The notes below the pieces were generated by a model. That model ran no database searches and was not told the DNA's origin. It worked only from the letters and a program-made list of their open reading frames with translations. Shown here one piece after another: positions 32,805 through 43,687 of a DNA stretch of 64,000 bases. Source of the stretch: Miscanthus floridulus (lineage: Eukaryota; Streptophyta; Magnoliopsida; Poales; Poaceae). Both the position numbers and the translations under genes were made by a program. The stretch lies in the NCBI RefSeq assembly GCF_019320115.1, contig NC_089583.1, positions 76,029,368-76,093,367 on the forward strand, written 5' to 3'. Each line of letters begins with the position of its first letter. Position 1 is the first letter of the stretch.

Positions 32805-33491
32805 TGGCTTGGAGTAGCGAGGATCGTCGAGCGGAGGTTGGTGATTGTCTCTGGCTCCTATTATGGTGATTGTGAGGGGTTCTAGACATTTCCCCTATGG
32901 AGAGCCAAAAGGTACTCTAGTGGATTGCTCGTGGCTTATGTGATCCTCATCTTGTGTTGGCTGTGTGGCACCCTATTGAGGGTTTGGCGTGTGATGCCAA
33001 TTAGCGCGTGAACCTCCAAGTGAGTGAATCGCCACAACGAGGACTAGCATGCCAGCAAGCAAGTGAACCTCGGTAAAAAATCATTGTGTCATCATTTCAT
33101 TCTGAGGTGATTGGTCTTCATTGATATTGATTCTTGTGATTGATTGGTTCACTCCTCGACATGGCAGTATAACTATCTTGCTCTCTCTCTCTCTTTACAT
33201 TACTGCAGACTAGTTATCAAGCTCTTTAGTGTAGCTAGTTGTGAGAGCTTGTTAGTTTGGTTAGTGTGGCTCTTTAGTTAGTCTTTGAGAGCACACTAAC
33301 TTAGTGTAGTGACATAGCCATTATGTGGATAGAAGCTATAGAAACTAGAATTGTAGTAGGTGGCTTGGATTTTTAGTATGCTAGCACAACACTGGTTTTA
33401 CCTCATAATTGTCTAACCGGTTTGTTAAGTATTGTTGTAGAAACTTTTAATAGGCTATTCACCCCCCCTCTAGCCAATAGGACCTTTCAAG

Positions 33492-33504
33492 TGGTATCGG
33501 AGCC
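33492..33504 (+). promoter_or_regulatory. Primer binding site of SIRE-2
   Basis: TGGTATCGGAGCC, initiator methionine tRNA complement with one change. Confidence 0.88.
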
Positions 33505-33546
33505 GAGGTCACCGTGATTTGAGGCTTAACAACCTTTGGTGTAAAA

Positions 33547-35609
33547 ATGGCTCAAATCAACAACACCAAGAAGCCACCCCAATTTGATGGCTCCAACTAT
33601 CCCTATTGGAAGGCTAAGATGACAACTTATATCAAATCAATCAATAGGAAGGTTTGAAAGGTGGTGGAGACCAAGATTGAGATTGATGATGAAGAGGCTC
33701 CCACCGCCGCCGAAGAAATGCTACTCCAAAATAATGACATTGCTCTTAGTGCCATCCATGATGCTTTGGATGAGAGAACATTTGAGCAAATCAAGAACAT
33801 TGAGAGAGCTCATGAGGCATGGAAAAATTGGAGGAATCATTGGAGGGCACTCAAGCCATGAGGGGTGCAAAGGTATACATTCTCAAGGAGAAGTTTACAA
33901 GCTTGAAGATGAAGGAGGATGAGAGTGTGCCGGAGATGTTTCATAGGCTTCAAATGCTTGTCAATGATCTCAAAGCACTTGGAGAAGAGGTGAAGGATAA
34001 GGACTTCTCCCACAAGTTCTTGAGATGCTTACCTTCAAGATTTGGCACATTGGTCACTATTCTAGTGAGGAGTCATTTGGACACCATGACACCAAACCAA
34101 GTGTTGGGAGATATAATGACCGATGATACATATAGAGATGATAATGAGAAGGAAGAAAAGAAGGAGAAGAAAGATGAGAAGAAGGATGACAAGAAGAAGA
34201 GTGTGGCATTCAAGGCCACATCATCCAAGGGCAAGGCAAAGCCAGAAACATCAAGTGAAGATGATAGTTCATTTGATGAGATGGATGATGAAAAGATGGC
34301 TCTCTTTGTTAAGAGATTTGACAAGTTCATGATGAAGAAGGGCTACCATGCTAGAATAAAGAAGTCTTCATCCAAGAACAAGGAAGAGTCAAGAAGGTGC
34401 TTCAGTTGTGGAAGCAAAGATCAACTTGTTATTCAATGCCCATACAATAGTGACAAAGATGATGACAAGAAGAACAAGAAGAAGGACAAGAAGGAAAAGA
34501 AAGGGAAGAAGGACAAGATGACCTTCAAGAAGAAGGGTGGTTCATATGTGGTCACTTGGGATAGTGATGCTTCCTCAAGTGATGATGATGATAGTGATGA
34601 TGACAAGACCACCAAGAAGAAGGCACTTGCAAGCATTGCTATCAATGAGAAGCCTTCTCTCTTCGACACTCCATCATGCTTCATGGATAAGGCCACTAAG
34701 GTACAAATTTGTTATGATGGAAGTGATGAAGAACATGATAATGAAAATGAAAATGATAGTGATAGTGATGATGATGAACCTACTAAGGATGAACTATTTG
34801 ACATGCTAGAAGATGCCAAAGAACACTTTAATATTAAGAGAAGGGAATGCAAAAGCTTGCGTAAGGAACTAAAAGCCCTTAAGCAAGCCTTTGATGAGCT
34901 CAATGCAACTCATGAGAGGCTAGAGGAAGCCCATGAGAAGCTTGGCAAGGCTCACAATAAGCTTGAAAAAACTCATTCCTCTTTGCTTAACGAACAAAAT
35001 AAAAAGAAGCACGTTGAGACTTGTGAAGTAGGCTTAACTTGTGACATAATTGATGAATCGTTATCTATGCCTATTATTGTTGCTCCCGCTAACCCTTCTT
35101 GTAGTACTTCTACTTCTACTTCATCTAGTAGTGATGGTTTCACTTATGATGCCTCACTAATGGTTGAGAATGAGAACCTCAAGAAGGAGGTCAATAAGCT
35201 CACTCACACCTTGGCTAAGGCCTATGGTGGTGAGGACCGCTTGCTTATATGCTTGGGTAACCAAAGAGCTTCTCTCTACAAAGAGGGATTGGGCTATACC
35301 CCCAAGAAAGGCAAGGCGGCCTTTGCTCCTCACAAGACTAGTTTTGTGAAGAACAATGGTCGGTTTTGCACTAGTTGCAAGCAAGATGGTCATAAAGAGC
35401 ATGAGTACAAGAACAAGAGCAAAAATGCTAATGTATTCTCCATTAAGCTTGATTCTTTCTATATGCTTACTAAGGGTGCAAATGATGTAAAGGCTAAGTT
35501 CATTGGTAAACCATGGATGGGCTCAAAGAAGAAAGCCATTTGGGTGCCAAAGAGCTTGGTCACTAACCTTCAAAGACCCAAGCAAGTTTGGGTACCTAAA
35601 AGAAATTGA
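33547..35609 (+). pseudogene. gag: Gag of SIRE-2, one stop and one frameshift
   Basis: Structural particle protein, from ATG 33547 (MAQINNTKKPPQFDG, YPYWKAKMTTY). A TGA at 33655 and a frameshift near 33830 break it; from 33819 to 35609 there are 596 uninterrupted codons. Motifs are DESVPEMFHRLQMLVNDL, TPNQVLGDIMTDDTYR, a Lys/Asp/Glu-rich linker and MDDEKMALFVKRFDKFMMKK. Then comes a zinc knuckle CFSCGSKDQLVIQCP in which the zinc-binding His is Gln. The second half has acidic stretches, a heptad-like segment (LRKELKALKQAFDELNATHE) and a second knuckle-like CTSCKQDGHKEHEY whose last Cys is Tyr. Both zinc sites have therefore lost one ligand. Length and order fit SIRE gag. Confidence 0.9.
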
Positions 35610-36330
35610 TCTTCTTTTGTAGGTCAATTAAAAAGCTAGAGGAAGGCATTGGGTTCTTGATAGTGGGTGCACTCAACACATGACCGGTGATGCAAGAATG
35701 TTCAACTCAATCAACACCAATGGCAATGATGGTTATGATAGTATCACATTTGGTGACAATGGCAAAGGCAAGGTCAAAGGGCTTGGTAAGATTGCAATAT
35801 CCAAGGACATGAGCATTTCCAATGTGTTTCTTGTAGAGAGCTTCAACTTGAATTTGCTATCCATGGCTCAATTGTGTGATCTTGGATTCAAATGCATATT
35901 TGGGGTAGATGATATAGAGATCATAAGTGTAGATGGCTCTAATTTGGTCTTCAAAGGCTTTAGATATGAGAATCTATACATGGCTGATTTCAATGCTAGT
36001 GAAGCAAAATTATCTACATATTTGTTCACTAAGTCTAGCATGGGTTGGTTATGGCATAGAAGGCTTGATCATGTTGGAATGAAACAATTGAATAGATTGA
36101 TTAAGCATGACTTGGTTAGAGGCTTGAAAGATGTGTTTGAAAAGGATAAGCTTTGTAGCTCTTGTCAAGCTAGAAAACAAGTTGGAAACACCCATCCCAA
36201 GAAAAGCATGATGAGCACTAGTAAAGCATTTGAGTTATTGCACATGGATTTGTTTGGGCCAACACAATACACTAGCATTGATGGTAACAAATATGGCTTT
36301 GTAATAGTGGATGATTATACTAGATAGACT
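35610..36330 (+). pseudogene. pol: Protease and integrase N-terminal region of SIRE-2
   Basis: Copia pol begins with protease: LDSGCTQHMTGDARMF (DSG active site at about 35657), ITFGDNGKGKVKGLG and LNLLSMAQLCDLGF. The integrase zinc region follows: WHRRLDHVGMKQLNRL (H-H) and CSSCQARKQ (C-C), then the first catalytic Asp in LLHMDLFGPTQYTS and YGFVIVDDYTR. A TAG at 36325-36327 ends the 215-codon open stretch that starts at 35680. A frameshift near 35625 separates it from gag. Confidence 0.9.
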
Positions 36331-37203
36331 TGGATATTCTTTCTAGTGGACAAAAGTGATGTGTTTGCAACATTCAAATCATTTGTCAAGGGTGATTCAC
36401 AATGAGTTTGAAACAACCATTAAGAGAGTTAGAAGTGACAATGGTAGTGAGTTCAAGAACACTAAAATTGATGAGTTGTGTGATGAATTTAGAATTAGAC
36501 ATCAATTCTCGAGCTAAGTACACTCCATAATCAAATGGCCTTGTTGAGAGGAAGTATAGAACTACTCATTGATATGGCCAAGGTCTATGCTTAGTGAGTA
36601 CAATGTGAGTCAATCTTTTTGGGCTAAAGCTATCAACATAGGCTTGCTATTGTAGCAACCAGCCTCTATTGTCACCCATTGAAAGAGAAGACACCATATG
36701 AACTCTTGAATGGTAGAAAGCCCAACATTGCATATTTTTGGGTCTTTGGTTGCAAATGCTATATCTTGAAGAAAGACACTAGATTGGGCAAGTTTGACAA
36801 GAAATGTGATGAAGGATTCCTACTTGGATACTCAACTACTAGCAAAGCATATAGAGTTAGGAATTTGGATAGTGGTACTCTTAAGGAAGTTCATGATGTT
36901 GAATTTGATAAAGCCAAGGGTTCACAAGAAGAGAATGAGAACTTAGGAAGATGTTAGAGGCATTCAACTTTCAAATGCCATGAAGAACATGGATGTTGGT
37001 GAATTGAGGCCTAGGCAAGTGAATGATGATGAATATGATCAAGTGCAAGTGCTCTCTAACTCAAATGTGCAAGATGATACAAATCAAGCTAGTACAAGTG
37101 GCTCTCATGATAATGAACATAATCAAGTGGCTAGTGCATCATCTCAACCCAATGATCAAGCAAGTGCAAGCAATCAAGTTCCAATCCTCCAACCAACCTA
37201 ATA
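36331..37203 (+). pseudogene. pol: Integrase core and C-terminal region of SIRE-2, frameshifted
   Basis: The second catalytic Asp (VRSDNGSEFKN, about 36433) and Glu (NGLVERK, about 36535) of the DDE triad are present but in different frames; at least three frameshifts fall between 36395 and 36680. The GKF-type C-terminal part is readable at 36679-36957: KTPYELLNGRKPNIAYFWVF, GCKCYILKKD and FLLGYSTTSKAYRVRN. A low-complexity Gln/Asn/Ser linker (37060-37200) leads to RT. Confidence 0.85.
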
Positions 37204-38260
37204 TTGAAAGGGATCATCCATTGGACACTATCATTGGTGATATTTCAAGAGGTGTGCAAACTAGATCAAGATTGGCTTTATTTTGTGAGCATTTCTCATT
37301 TGTGTACATCCATTGAACCAAAGAAGATAGATGAAGCATTGAAGGATGTTGATTGGGTGAATGCTATGCATGAAGAATTGAATAACTTCACAAGAAATCA
37401 AGTATGGGAATTGGTAGAGAGACCAAAGGGACATAATGTGATTGGAACCAAATGGGTCTTTAGAAGTAAGCAAGATCAAGATGGGATAGTAGTAAGGAAT
37501 AAAGCAAGATTGGTAGCACAAGAATATACACAAGTTGAAGGTCTTGACTTGAGAGAAACATATGTCCTAGTTGCTAGATTGGAAGTAATTAGAATCTTAT
37601 TAGCCTATGATTGTGCCCACAACATCAAGCTCTATCAAATGGATGTCAAGAGTGCATTTCTCAATGGTTACATCAATGAAGAAGTATATGTTGAGCAACC
37701 TCCTGGTTTTGAAGATGACAAGAAGCCCAACCATGTGTACAAGTTGAAGAAGGCATTGTATGGCTTGAAGCAAGCACCTAGAGCATGGTATGATAGATTG
37801 AGGGGACTTCCTACTCTCTAAAGGCATTCATGATGGGCAAGGTTGACACCACTCTTTTCACCAAGAAGATTGGCAAAGACTTATTTATGTTGTAAATCTA
37901 TGTTGATGACATCATATTTGGATCAACTAATCAAGACTTTTGTGAAGAGTTTGGAAAGATGATGGCTAATGAGTTTGAAATGGCCATGATTGGAGAGTTA
38001 AGTTACTTCCTTGGTCTTCAAATCAAGCAATTGAAGAATGGTGCATTTGTGAGTCAAGGCAAGTACATCAAAGACATGCTCAAGAAGTTTGGCATGAGTG
38101 ATAGCAAAGCCATTATTACACCAATGAGAACAAATGGCAACTTGGATAGTGATGCAAGTGGTAATATGGTGGATCAAAAATTGTATCGATCTATGATTGG
38201 AAGCCTACTCTATGTGAACCGCATCAAGGCCGGATGTCATGTTTAGTGTATGCATATGTG
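37204..38260 (+). pseudogene. pol: Reverse transcriptase of SIRE-2
   Basis: Copia-type RT: EPKKIDEALKDVDWVNAM, NQVWELVERPKGHNVIGTKW, KARLVAQEYTQVEGLDL, YQMDVKSAFLNGYINEEVYV, QPPGFEDD, YKLKKALYGLKQAPRAWYDR. A frameshift near 37800 is followed by IYVDDIIFGSTNQDF (YVDD at about 37897-37908, intact), preceded by an in-frame TAA at 37892. Then come ELSYFLGLQIKQLKNG and RSMIGSLLYV. The N-terminal 205-codon stretch (37204-37821) is open. Confidence 0.9.
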
Positions 38261-38854
38261 CAAGATTTCAAGCCTCACATAGAGAAAGTCATTTGAAGGC
38301 CACAAAAAGAATATTGAGGTACTTGAAGCATACACAAAATGTTGGTTTGTAGTATCCCAAAGGAGCAAAGTTTGAGCTAGTTGGTTACTCTGACTAGGAT
38401 TATGTGGGATGCAAGGTTGAAAGGAAGAGCACCTCGGATACATGTCAATCCTTGGGAAGATCACTTGTTTCATGGTCATCAAAGAAGCAAAATAGTGTTG
38501 CATTATCAACCTGCCAAAGCCGAATACATATCCGTCGGTAGTTGTTGTGCGCAAATACTTTGGATGAAGGCCACTTTGAGTGACTGTGGAATCAAGTTCA
38601 AGAAAGTGCCATTGCTATGTGACAATGAGAGTGCAATCAAGTTGACCAACAATCTAGTTCAACATGCAAGAACAAAGTATATTGATGTCCGCCACCATTT
38701 CATAAGAGATCACCAACAAAAAGGGGACATTTGCATTGAGAGTGTAGGCACCGAAGATCAACTTGCCGATATATTCACCAAGCCATTGGATGAGAAAAGG
38801 TTTTGCAAGCTAAGGAATGAGTTGAACATATTAGATTTCTCAAATATGTGTTGA
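38261..38854 (+). pseudogene. pol: RNase H of SIRE-2
   Basis: The first part (38261-38500) is frameshifted and interrupted. The second is open to TGA 38852-38854: AEYISVGSCCAQILWMKATL, VPLLCDNESAIKLTNN, HARTKYIDVRHHFIRDH and VGTEDQLADIFTKPLDEKRF. Motifs and position at the 3' end of pol are those of Copia RNase H. Confidence 0.88.
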
Positions 38855-40030
38855 TGCACCCTCCCACTTAAATGACATGCCCCTCCTTCAAGCAATCCAA
38901 GGTAAAAGTTGATTGGCATGGCATACATCCTTGCTAAGGACATGTTTAGTGCATCTAGACATCTTTCACATTCAATAGGCTCATTTATGAAAATCAAATG
39001 AATTTGATGATTGTATGGTACCACTATTGCTTCTCTACTTATTTTGATCTAGTGGTAGCATATGACATGTTTGTGGGCTTGTAAACCTAGTGTTTGATCT
39101 AGAAAATAAGCTCTAAGTGTTTAACTCAACATGGTACAAGATAACCCTTATTTGGAGGTGTGAAGAAGCTTGTCCTTGGATCAAATCGAGTTAAATGTCT
39201 TTGGCAAGTATTCTAGATTGGACCAAATTTGGGAAAATGATCCTCACCCCCATTGATTGACATTGATAATCACAACCTATCTACATTTTGAACCTTTGTG
39301 GTCATTGATGACAAAGGGGGAGAAAACAAAGATATTAGTGATATTAGTACATGAGGAGAAAAACAAAGATATTAGTGTACTATGATAGTGCAAAGACAAC
39401 AAAGGGGGAAAGAAATAAAGATATAAGTGATAGGGGAGAAATAAAGATATAAGTGATAGGGAGAGAACTTGACATAGGGGGAGAGATATGACAAAGGAAG
39501 GGATCAATTAAAATTTTGAGCACACAAGTAGGGGGAGCAAGCTCAAGAACTTGTATGGTGCATTTAAATGTGTATTTCATATGTTTGCTTGCATGGCACA
39601 AGTTTTAAATTTCAATATCCATGCTTGTGTGGTGTATGATAGTTGTAGGTTAGAATGATGAAATGAAAAACTAGCATGCATAGGTTATCTACTGATTTTA
39701 TTTTCAAGTGGTATCGAGCTAACCATGGTGCTAAGGATGGTATATTGGTGCACTCTAATTGGTATCACGCTTCAAAGGTCCATCTTTTATACCTTAGCAT
39801 CATTTGGTAGATGTTGTCTCCTATATTTCCTATCTAGGCATATGTGCAAGCTACAATCCAAACTCTTATCACATATGTTGGGGGAGCAATTGCTACCATA
39901 TGGGACTCATTAAACTTATCCATATCCTTTTACACATGGTAAATATGCTTGGGCAAGCAATATGGATTCAAATGAATTTCAATTCATATCTTTGTGAAAG
40001 GGTTGTCATCAATTACCAAAAAGGGGAGAT
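38855..40030 (+). other. 3' untranslated region of SIRE-2 with repeated purine tracts
   Basis: No gene seen. Purine tracts resembling polypurine primers occur at 39310 (GACAAAGGGGGAGA), 39396 (AACAAAGGGGGAAAG), 39427, 39476 (ATAGGGGGAGAGA), 39529 (TAGGGGGAGCAAG) and 39878 (TTGGGGGAGCAA). The one adjoining the LTR is CCAAAAAGGGGAGAT (40016-40030). A short tandem repeat of about 28 bp (AAATAAAGATATAAGTGATA) lies at 39413-39462. Confidence 0.72.
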
Positions 40031-41366
40031 TGAAAGCTCTAGTTTGGTTTTGGTAAATTGATGAAACCCTAAGTGCTAACCTAGTTTATCAAGTGATCAT
40101 GAGATAGGTAGCACATTCCAAGTGGTGAAGTAAATAAAGATCATGACATGATAGTGATGCCATGGTGATGATCAAGTGCTCGGACATGAAAAGAAGAAAG
40201 AGAAAAACAAAAGGCTCAAGGTAAAGGTATAAGTGGTAGAAGCCATTTTGTTTTTGGTGATCGAGACACTTAGTGAGTGTGATCACATTTAGTATTGATA
40301 GCCGTACTATTAAGAGGGGTGAAACTCATATCGAAATGTGGTTATCATAGTGCCACTAGATGCTCCAACTCATTGCATATGTATTTAGCTTCCGGTCGCC
40401 CCGAGCAGTGCCCAGTGAAGGGGTACAACGGCTCTATTTCATGGGGGCTTCTATTTAAGCCCCATTACCAGCTCTAGCTCACTCTCTTGGCCATTTGCAT
40501 TGACATAGCAACCTTGTGAGCTTAGCCAAAGCCCTCCCACTCATCTCCATCATTGATTCAACATCTTTGTGAGATTAGGAGTGAATCCAAGTCATTGCTT
40601 GAGTGTTTGCATCTAGAGGCACTTGGTGTTCGTGTTTCGCTACGGAATTCACTTGTTACTCTTGGTGGTTGACACCACCTAGACGGCTTGGAGCAGCGAG
40701 GATCGTCGAGCGGAGGTTGGTGATTGTCTTCGGCTCTAATCGTGGTGATTGTGAGGGGTTCTTGACCTTTCCCTGGTAGAGAGCCAAAAGGTACTCTAGT
40801 GGATTGCTCATAGCTTGTGTGATCCTCATCTTGTGTTGGTTGTGCGGCACCCTGTTGAGGGTTTAGCGTGTGATGCCAATTAGTGCGTGAACCTCCAAGT
40901 GAGTGAATCACCTCAACGAGGACTAGCTTGCCGGCAAGCAAGTGAACCTTAGAAAAAAAAATCATTGTGTCATCATTTGATTTCAATGTGATTGGTCTTC
41001 ATTAATATTGATTCTTGTGATTGATTGGTTCACTCCTCGACACGGCAATATAACTATCTTGCTCTCTCTCTTTACATTACCACAAACTAGTTATCAAGCT
41101 CTTTAGTGTAGCTAGTTGTGAGAGCTTGTTAGTTTGGTTAGTGTGGCTCTTTAGTTAGTCTTTGAGAGCACACTATCTTAGTGTAGTGACGTAGCCATTG
41201 TGTGGATAGAAGCTATAGAAACTAGAATTGTGGTAGGTGGCTTGCATTTTTAGTAGGCTAGTGCAACACTTGCTTCACCCCATAATTGTCTAACCGGTTT
41301 GTTAAGTGTTGTTGTAGAAACTTTTAATAGGCTATTCACCTCCCCTCTAGCCATTCGGACCTTTCA
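40031..41366 (+). repeat. 3' LTR of SIRE-2 (1336 bp), internally deleted
   Basis: It matches the 5' LTR except that about 591 bp (5' LTR 31919-32510) are missing at 40388-40391. The TATA-like box is at 40452 and the stem-loop at 40660-40683. Confidence 0.95.
40660..40683 (+). other. Conserved LTR stem-loop, SIRE-2 3' LTR copy
   Basis: TCTT, GGTGGT, loop TGAC, ACCACC, TAGA. It begins 208 nt after the TATA-like box. Confidence 0.65.
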
Positions 41367-41438
41367 ACACGACCTGTGCGTCTGGTCGTCCCAAAAAATG
41401 CCCAGTGAAGGGGTAACGGCTATTTTAGCCCATGGGGC

Positions 41439-41446
41439 TATAAATA
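41439..41446 (+). promoter_or_regulatory. TATA box of solo LTR D
   Basis: TATAAATA directly after the inverted repeat AGCCCATGGGGCT. Confidence 0.75.
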
Positions 41447-41646
41447 GAAGTGTTGGTCGGCCTTTGGCAGTAAGCTTTGAAGAACTGAGCACACTATAGC
41501 CTTGGTGGCTTATGTGGTAGTGCTTAGGAGCCCTCCATCTCACATATGCTTGACAGTGATCATCCGATTGTGTGAGAGAGCGATTCTAGTGTGATTGCAT
41601 CGAGTGGCACTAGGTGATCGAGTTGCATGTCGGTGGTGCTTGTTAC

Positions 41647-41670
41647 TCTTGGAGGTTGCCACCTCCTAGA
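41647..41670 (+). other. Conserved LTR stem-loop, solo LTR D copy
   Basis: TCTT, GGAGGT, loop TGCC, ACCTCC, TAGA. The third pair is A-T where SIRE has T-A, a double compensatory change. It begins 208 nt after the TATA box. Confidence 0.68.
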
Positions 41671-43097
41671 TGGCTTGGTAGTGGTCTCCGTCGAAGCCCG
41701 CAAGAAGCTTGTGCGGTGCTCCGGAGAAGAGCTTTGTGAGGGGCATTGTGCTCGCCCCACGGGAGCCACGAAGAGCAACTCTAGTTGAGTGTGTCATTGA
41801 GCTACCCTCACTTTCGGGGTAGGTTCTTGTGGTGCCCGACGTGCAGGCTTGGCAGGTGATACTAATTAGCCGCCGAACCTCCAAGTGAGCGGTCGACACA
41901 ACGGGGACGTAGCATGTTGGCAAGCACATGAACCTCGAGAGAAAATCATCGTGTCAACATTGTTCTTCCCATTGGTTTGCAATCCCCTTACACAAGCTTG
42001 TAATTACTTTCATATACATTGTGCTTGTGTAGTTGCTCTTGTAATTAGTTAGCTTGTGTAGCTCACTTGTTACCTTCTTGTTTGTGTAGCGTAGAAGTAG
42101 CTCCCTTGCATGGCTAATTTGGTTTGTGTAACCTTGTTAGTCACATTGCTTAGTTTGTGTAGCTAAGTATTTGCACTCTCTAATTTGGCATTGGTTGCCT
42201 TGTTATTGAGCATTGCTAGTGAGCTTAGGTGGCTTTGTGCTTTTGCTTACTAGCATGTGTAGGAGCTCCCTCATTGCTTAAAATACTAGTGGCATAGGTT
42301 TGTGTGACCTTGCTCCTAGAATTGGATAGGTAAGCTCTAGCTAGCCTAACATCTTTGTTGCCTAATCAGGATCTTTATAAGGTGCTTGTGAACTTTGATA
42401 GAGGGGTGTAGTCTTGGCTAGACTGATTGTCTTAATTACGCACTTGTTTCAGTTAGCGGACGCGATTAAATTTAGAAAGGACTATTCACCCCCTCTAGTC
42501 TGCCATCTCGACCCTACACCCGAGCATTCAAGGCCCTGGTAGCGTTGTTTGCTGCCAGTTGGACGGCCTCCAATTCCTCCATCAGGGCTGAAATGAGAAG
42601 AGAAAGAGTCATCAAGAAGAACACAATAGAACAAAAATGGTGAAAGGTTGCGGTTTCTTCTGAGAGTCCTACATGCAACCCTGGCGTTAGAATCTGCTAA
42701 CCGTGCTCGAGCAGTGCTACTCTTCCCCTCCACGGCGACGGGAGCAGTTTGGGAGGTGGCCAAGGCGGCCTCTAGACGCTCACTTTCTTGGGTCACCTCC
42801 CAATGGTGACCCAACGCCTCGTCCCGTTCATAAAGATAATGTCAGGCGTCATCTCCATTGTATGAGTCCATGGAATCAATGGAAGAAGCTGTTGGTGCCA
42901 CCGGCAGAGCCTCGAACCTCACCAGAAGATTTTGGACGACGGCCCGGGTGACGTTCCTGCAAAACAAAATCACTAGGATCAGATGATTATCAGATAGTTC
43001 AGAATGCAATTCTAGCATACCCTAGGATGTGAAGGCGTTGGCGCAGAGGGAGATCCTCCTCTGGAATGTCGCCAGCAGGACGCCTGTCGTTCGTCAT

Positions 43098-43687
43098 TAT
43101 TCTCAACTAAGAATTTTTGGTCTGAGAAGAGGAGGAAGAGGATGTGTAGTAGCAAGAGCGGGGACAAGTGTAGATGTGACCTCTCTGCTATCCCCTAGGA
43201 GCATACATTTATAACCAAGGCTTGCACGGGTAGGTTTATCGAGCCTCGTCAAAATAAAGAGTAGTTAATGGGATACGAAAGGCCATTCCAAGAACCGAGG
43301 AGGCCACCCATGGCCAAATAAGAAAGCAGCGGTTGCAGAGATCATGGACGTGAGGAATTTTCATTTTTGCTAAGATTTTCTATATTTTTGGTTCAATTCT
43401 GGGCTGCGGATTTGAAGAATTATCTGATGTGACTTTATGCTACAACCCAAGTCTAAGGATTGGCTCTAAGGGTGAATCAGTTGAAGATGATTGCAAAGAG
43501 CAAGTCAAAGTCTTAGAAGGGTCATTAAAAGTCGATCACTAAGCAATGACAGAAAAATGCATTGGCTAAATGTTTGCACGAAAAGTCGCAGAATAGATAT
43601 ACATAAGAACTATGTCACGAGTCAAAAACTGCACAAGTTACATTCAGGGCATCTAGGCAAGTGGTGCTGGTTTTTGCAGCTGCATAG
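43098..43687 (-). promoter_or_regulatory. Upstream region of G3 antisense gene copy 1
   Basis: No gene seen. The minus-strand TATA box TATAAATG is at 43206-43213. Blocks such as GAAAGGCCAT (43280) are shared with the region upstream of copy 2 (57587). It ends at the G2 target duplication CATAG (43683-43687). Confidence 0.62.

Larger units (their letters stand above)
31563..33489 (+). repeat. 5' LTR of SIRE-2 (1927 bp)
   Basis: TG at 31563, CA at 33489. The TATA-like TATTTAA (32572-32578) sits between GGGGCTT and AAGCCCC. The conserved stem-loop is at 32781-32804. A CT microsatellite lies at 33180-33194. Confidence 0.95.
31563..41366 (+). mobile_element. SIRE-2: complete SIRE/Maximus-type Copia element
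   Basis: 5' LTR 31563-33489, methionine-tRNA primer site, gag, pol (protease, integrase, RT, RNase H, the Copia order), untranslated region with purine tracts, polypurine tract, 3' LTR 40031-41366. The target duplication is ACATG (31558-31562) and ACACG (41367-41371), one mismatch. It is inserted in solo LTR D. The 3' LTR lacks 591 bp present in the 5' LTR. Confidence 0.95.
41372..42518 (+). repeat. Solo LTR D, right part
   Basis: Continues D after SIRE-2 and its target duplication. TATAAATA is at 41439-41446, the conserved stem-loop at 41647-41670. Ends CGACCCTACA at 42518, where G3 antisense exon 3 resumes. Confidence 0.78.
29849..43097 (-). pseudogene. Antisense gene of G3, copy 1 (three exons, third split by solo LTR D)
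   Basis: Minus-strand gene with exon 1 43097-43021, exon 2 42956-42673 and exon 3 42587-42519 continuing at 30110-29849. Introns are 43020-42957 (64 bp, GTATGC...TTGCAG) and 42672-42588 (85 bp, degraded donor GTAGGA, acceptor TTTCAG). Exon 1 encodes MTNDRRPAGDIPEEDLP. Exon 2 contains SIDSMDSYNGDDA and a coiled-coil-like Glu/Ala segment. Exon 3 begins LMEELEAVQLAANNATRALN and ends near KGIVYEVFFG. It matches copy 2 exon for exon. I know no function. A TATA box (minus TATAAATG, 43206-43213) lies 109 bp upstream of the ATG. The exon 3 remainder beyond the insertion is frameshifted. Confidence 0.72.

Noticed and set aside
33179..33194. CT microsatellite
   Set aside because: Short simple repeat in the SIRE-2 LTR, shorter in the 3' LTR; ordinary slippage.
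30106..42523. Solo LTR D as a perfect target-duplicated insertion
   Set aside because: The flanks are CCCAG and CCCGA, only partly alike; kept as a solo LTR on the basis of interrupted exon continuity, with lower confidence.
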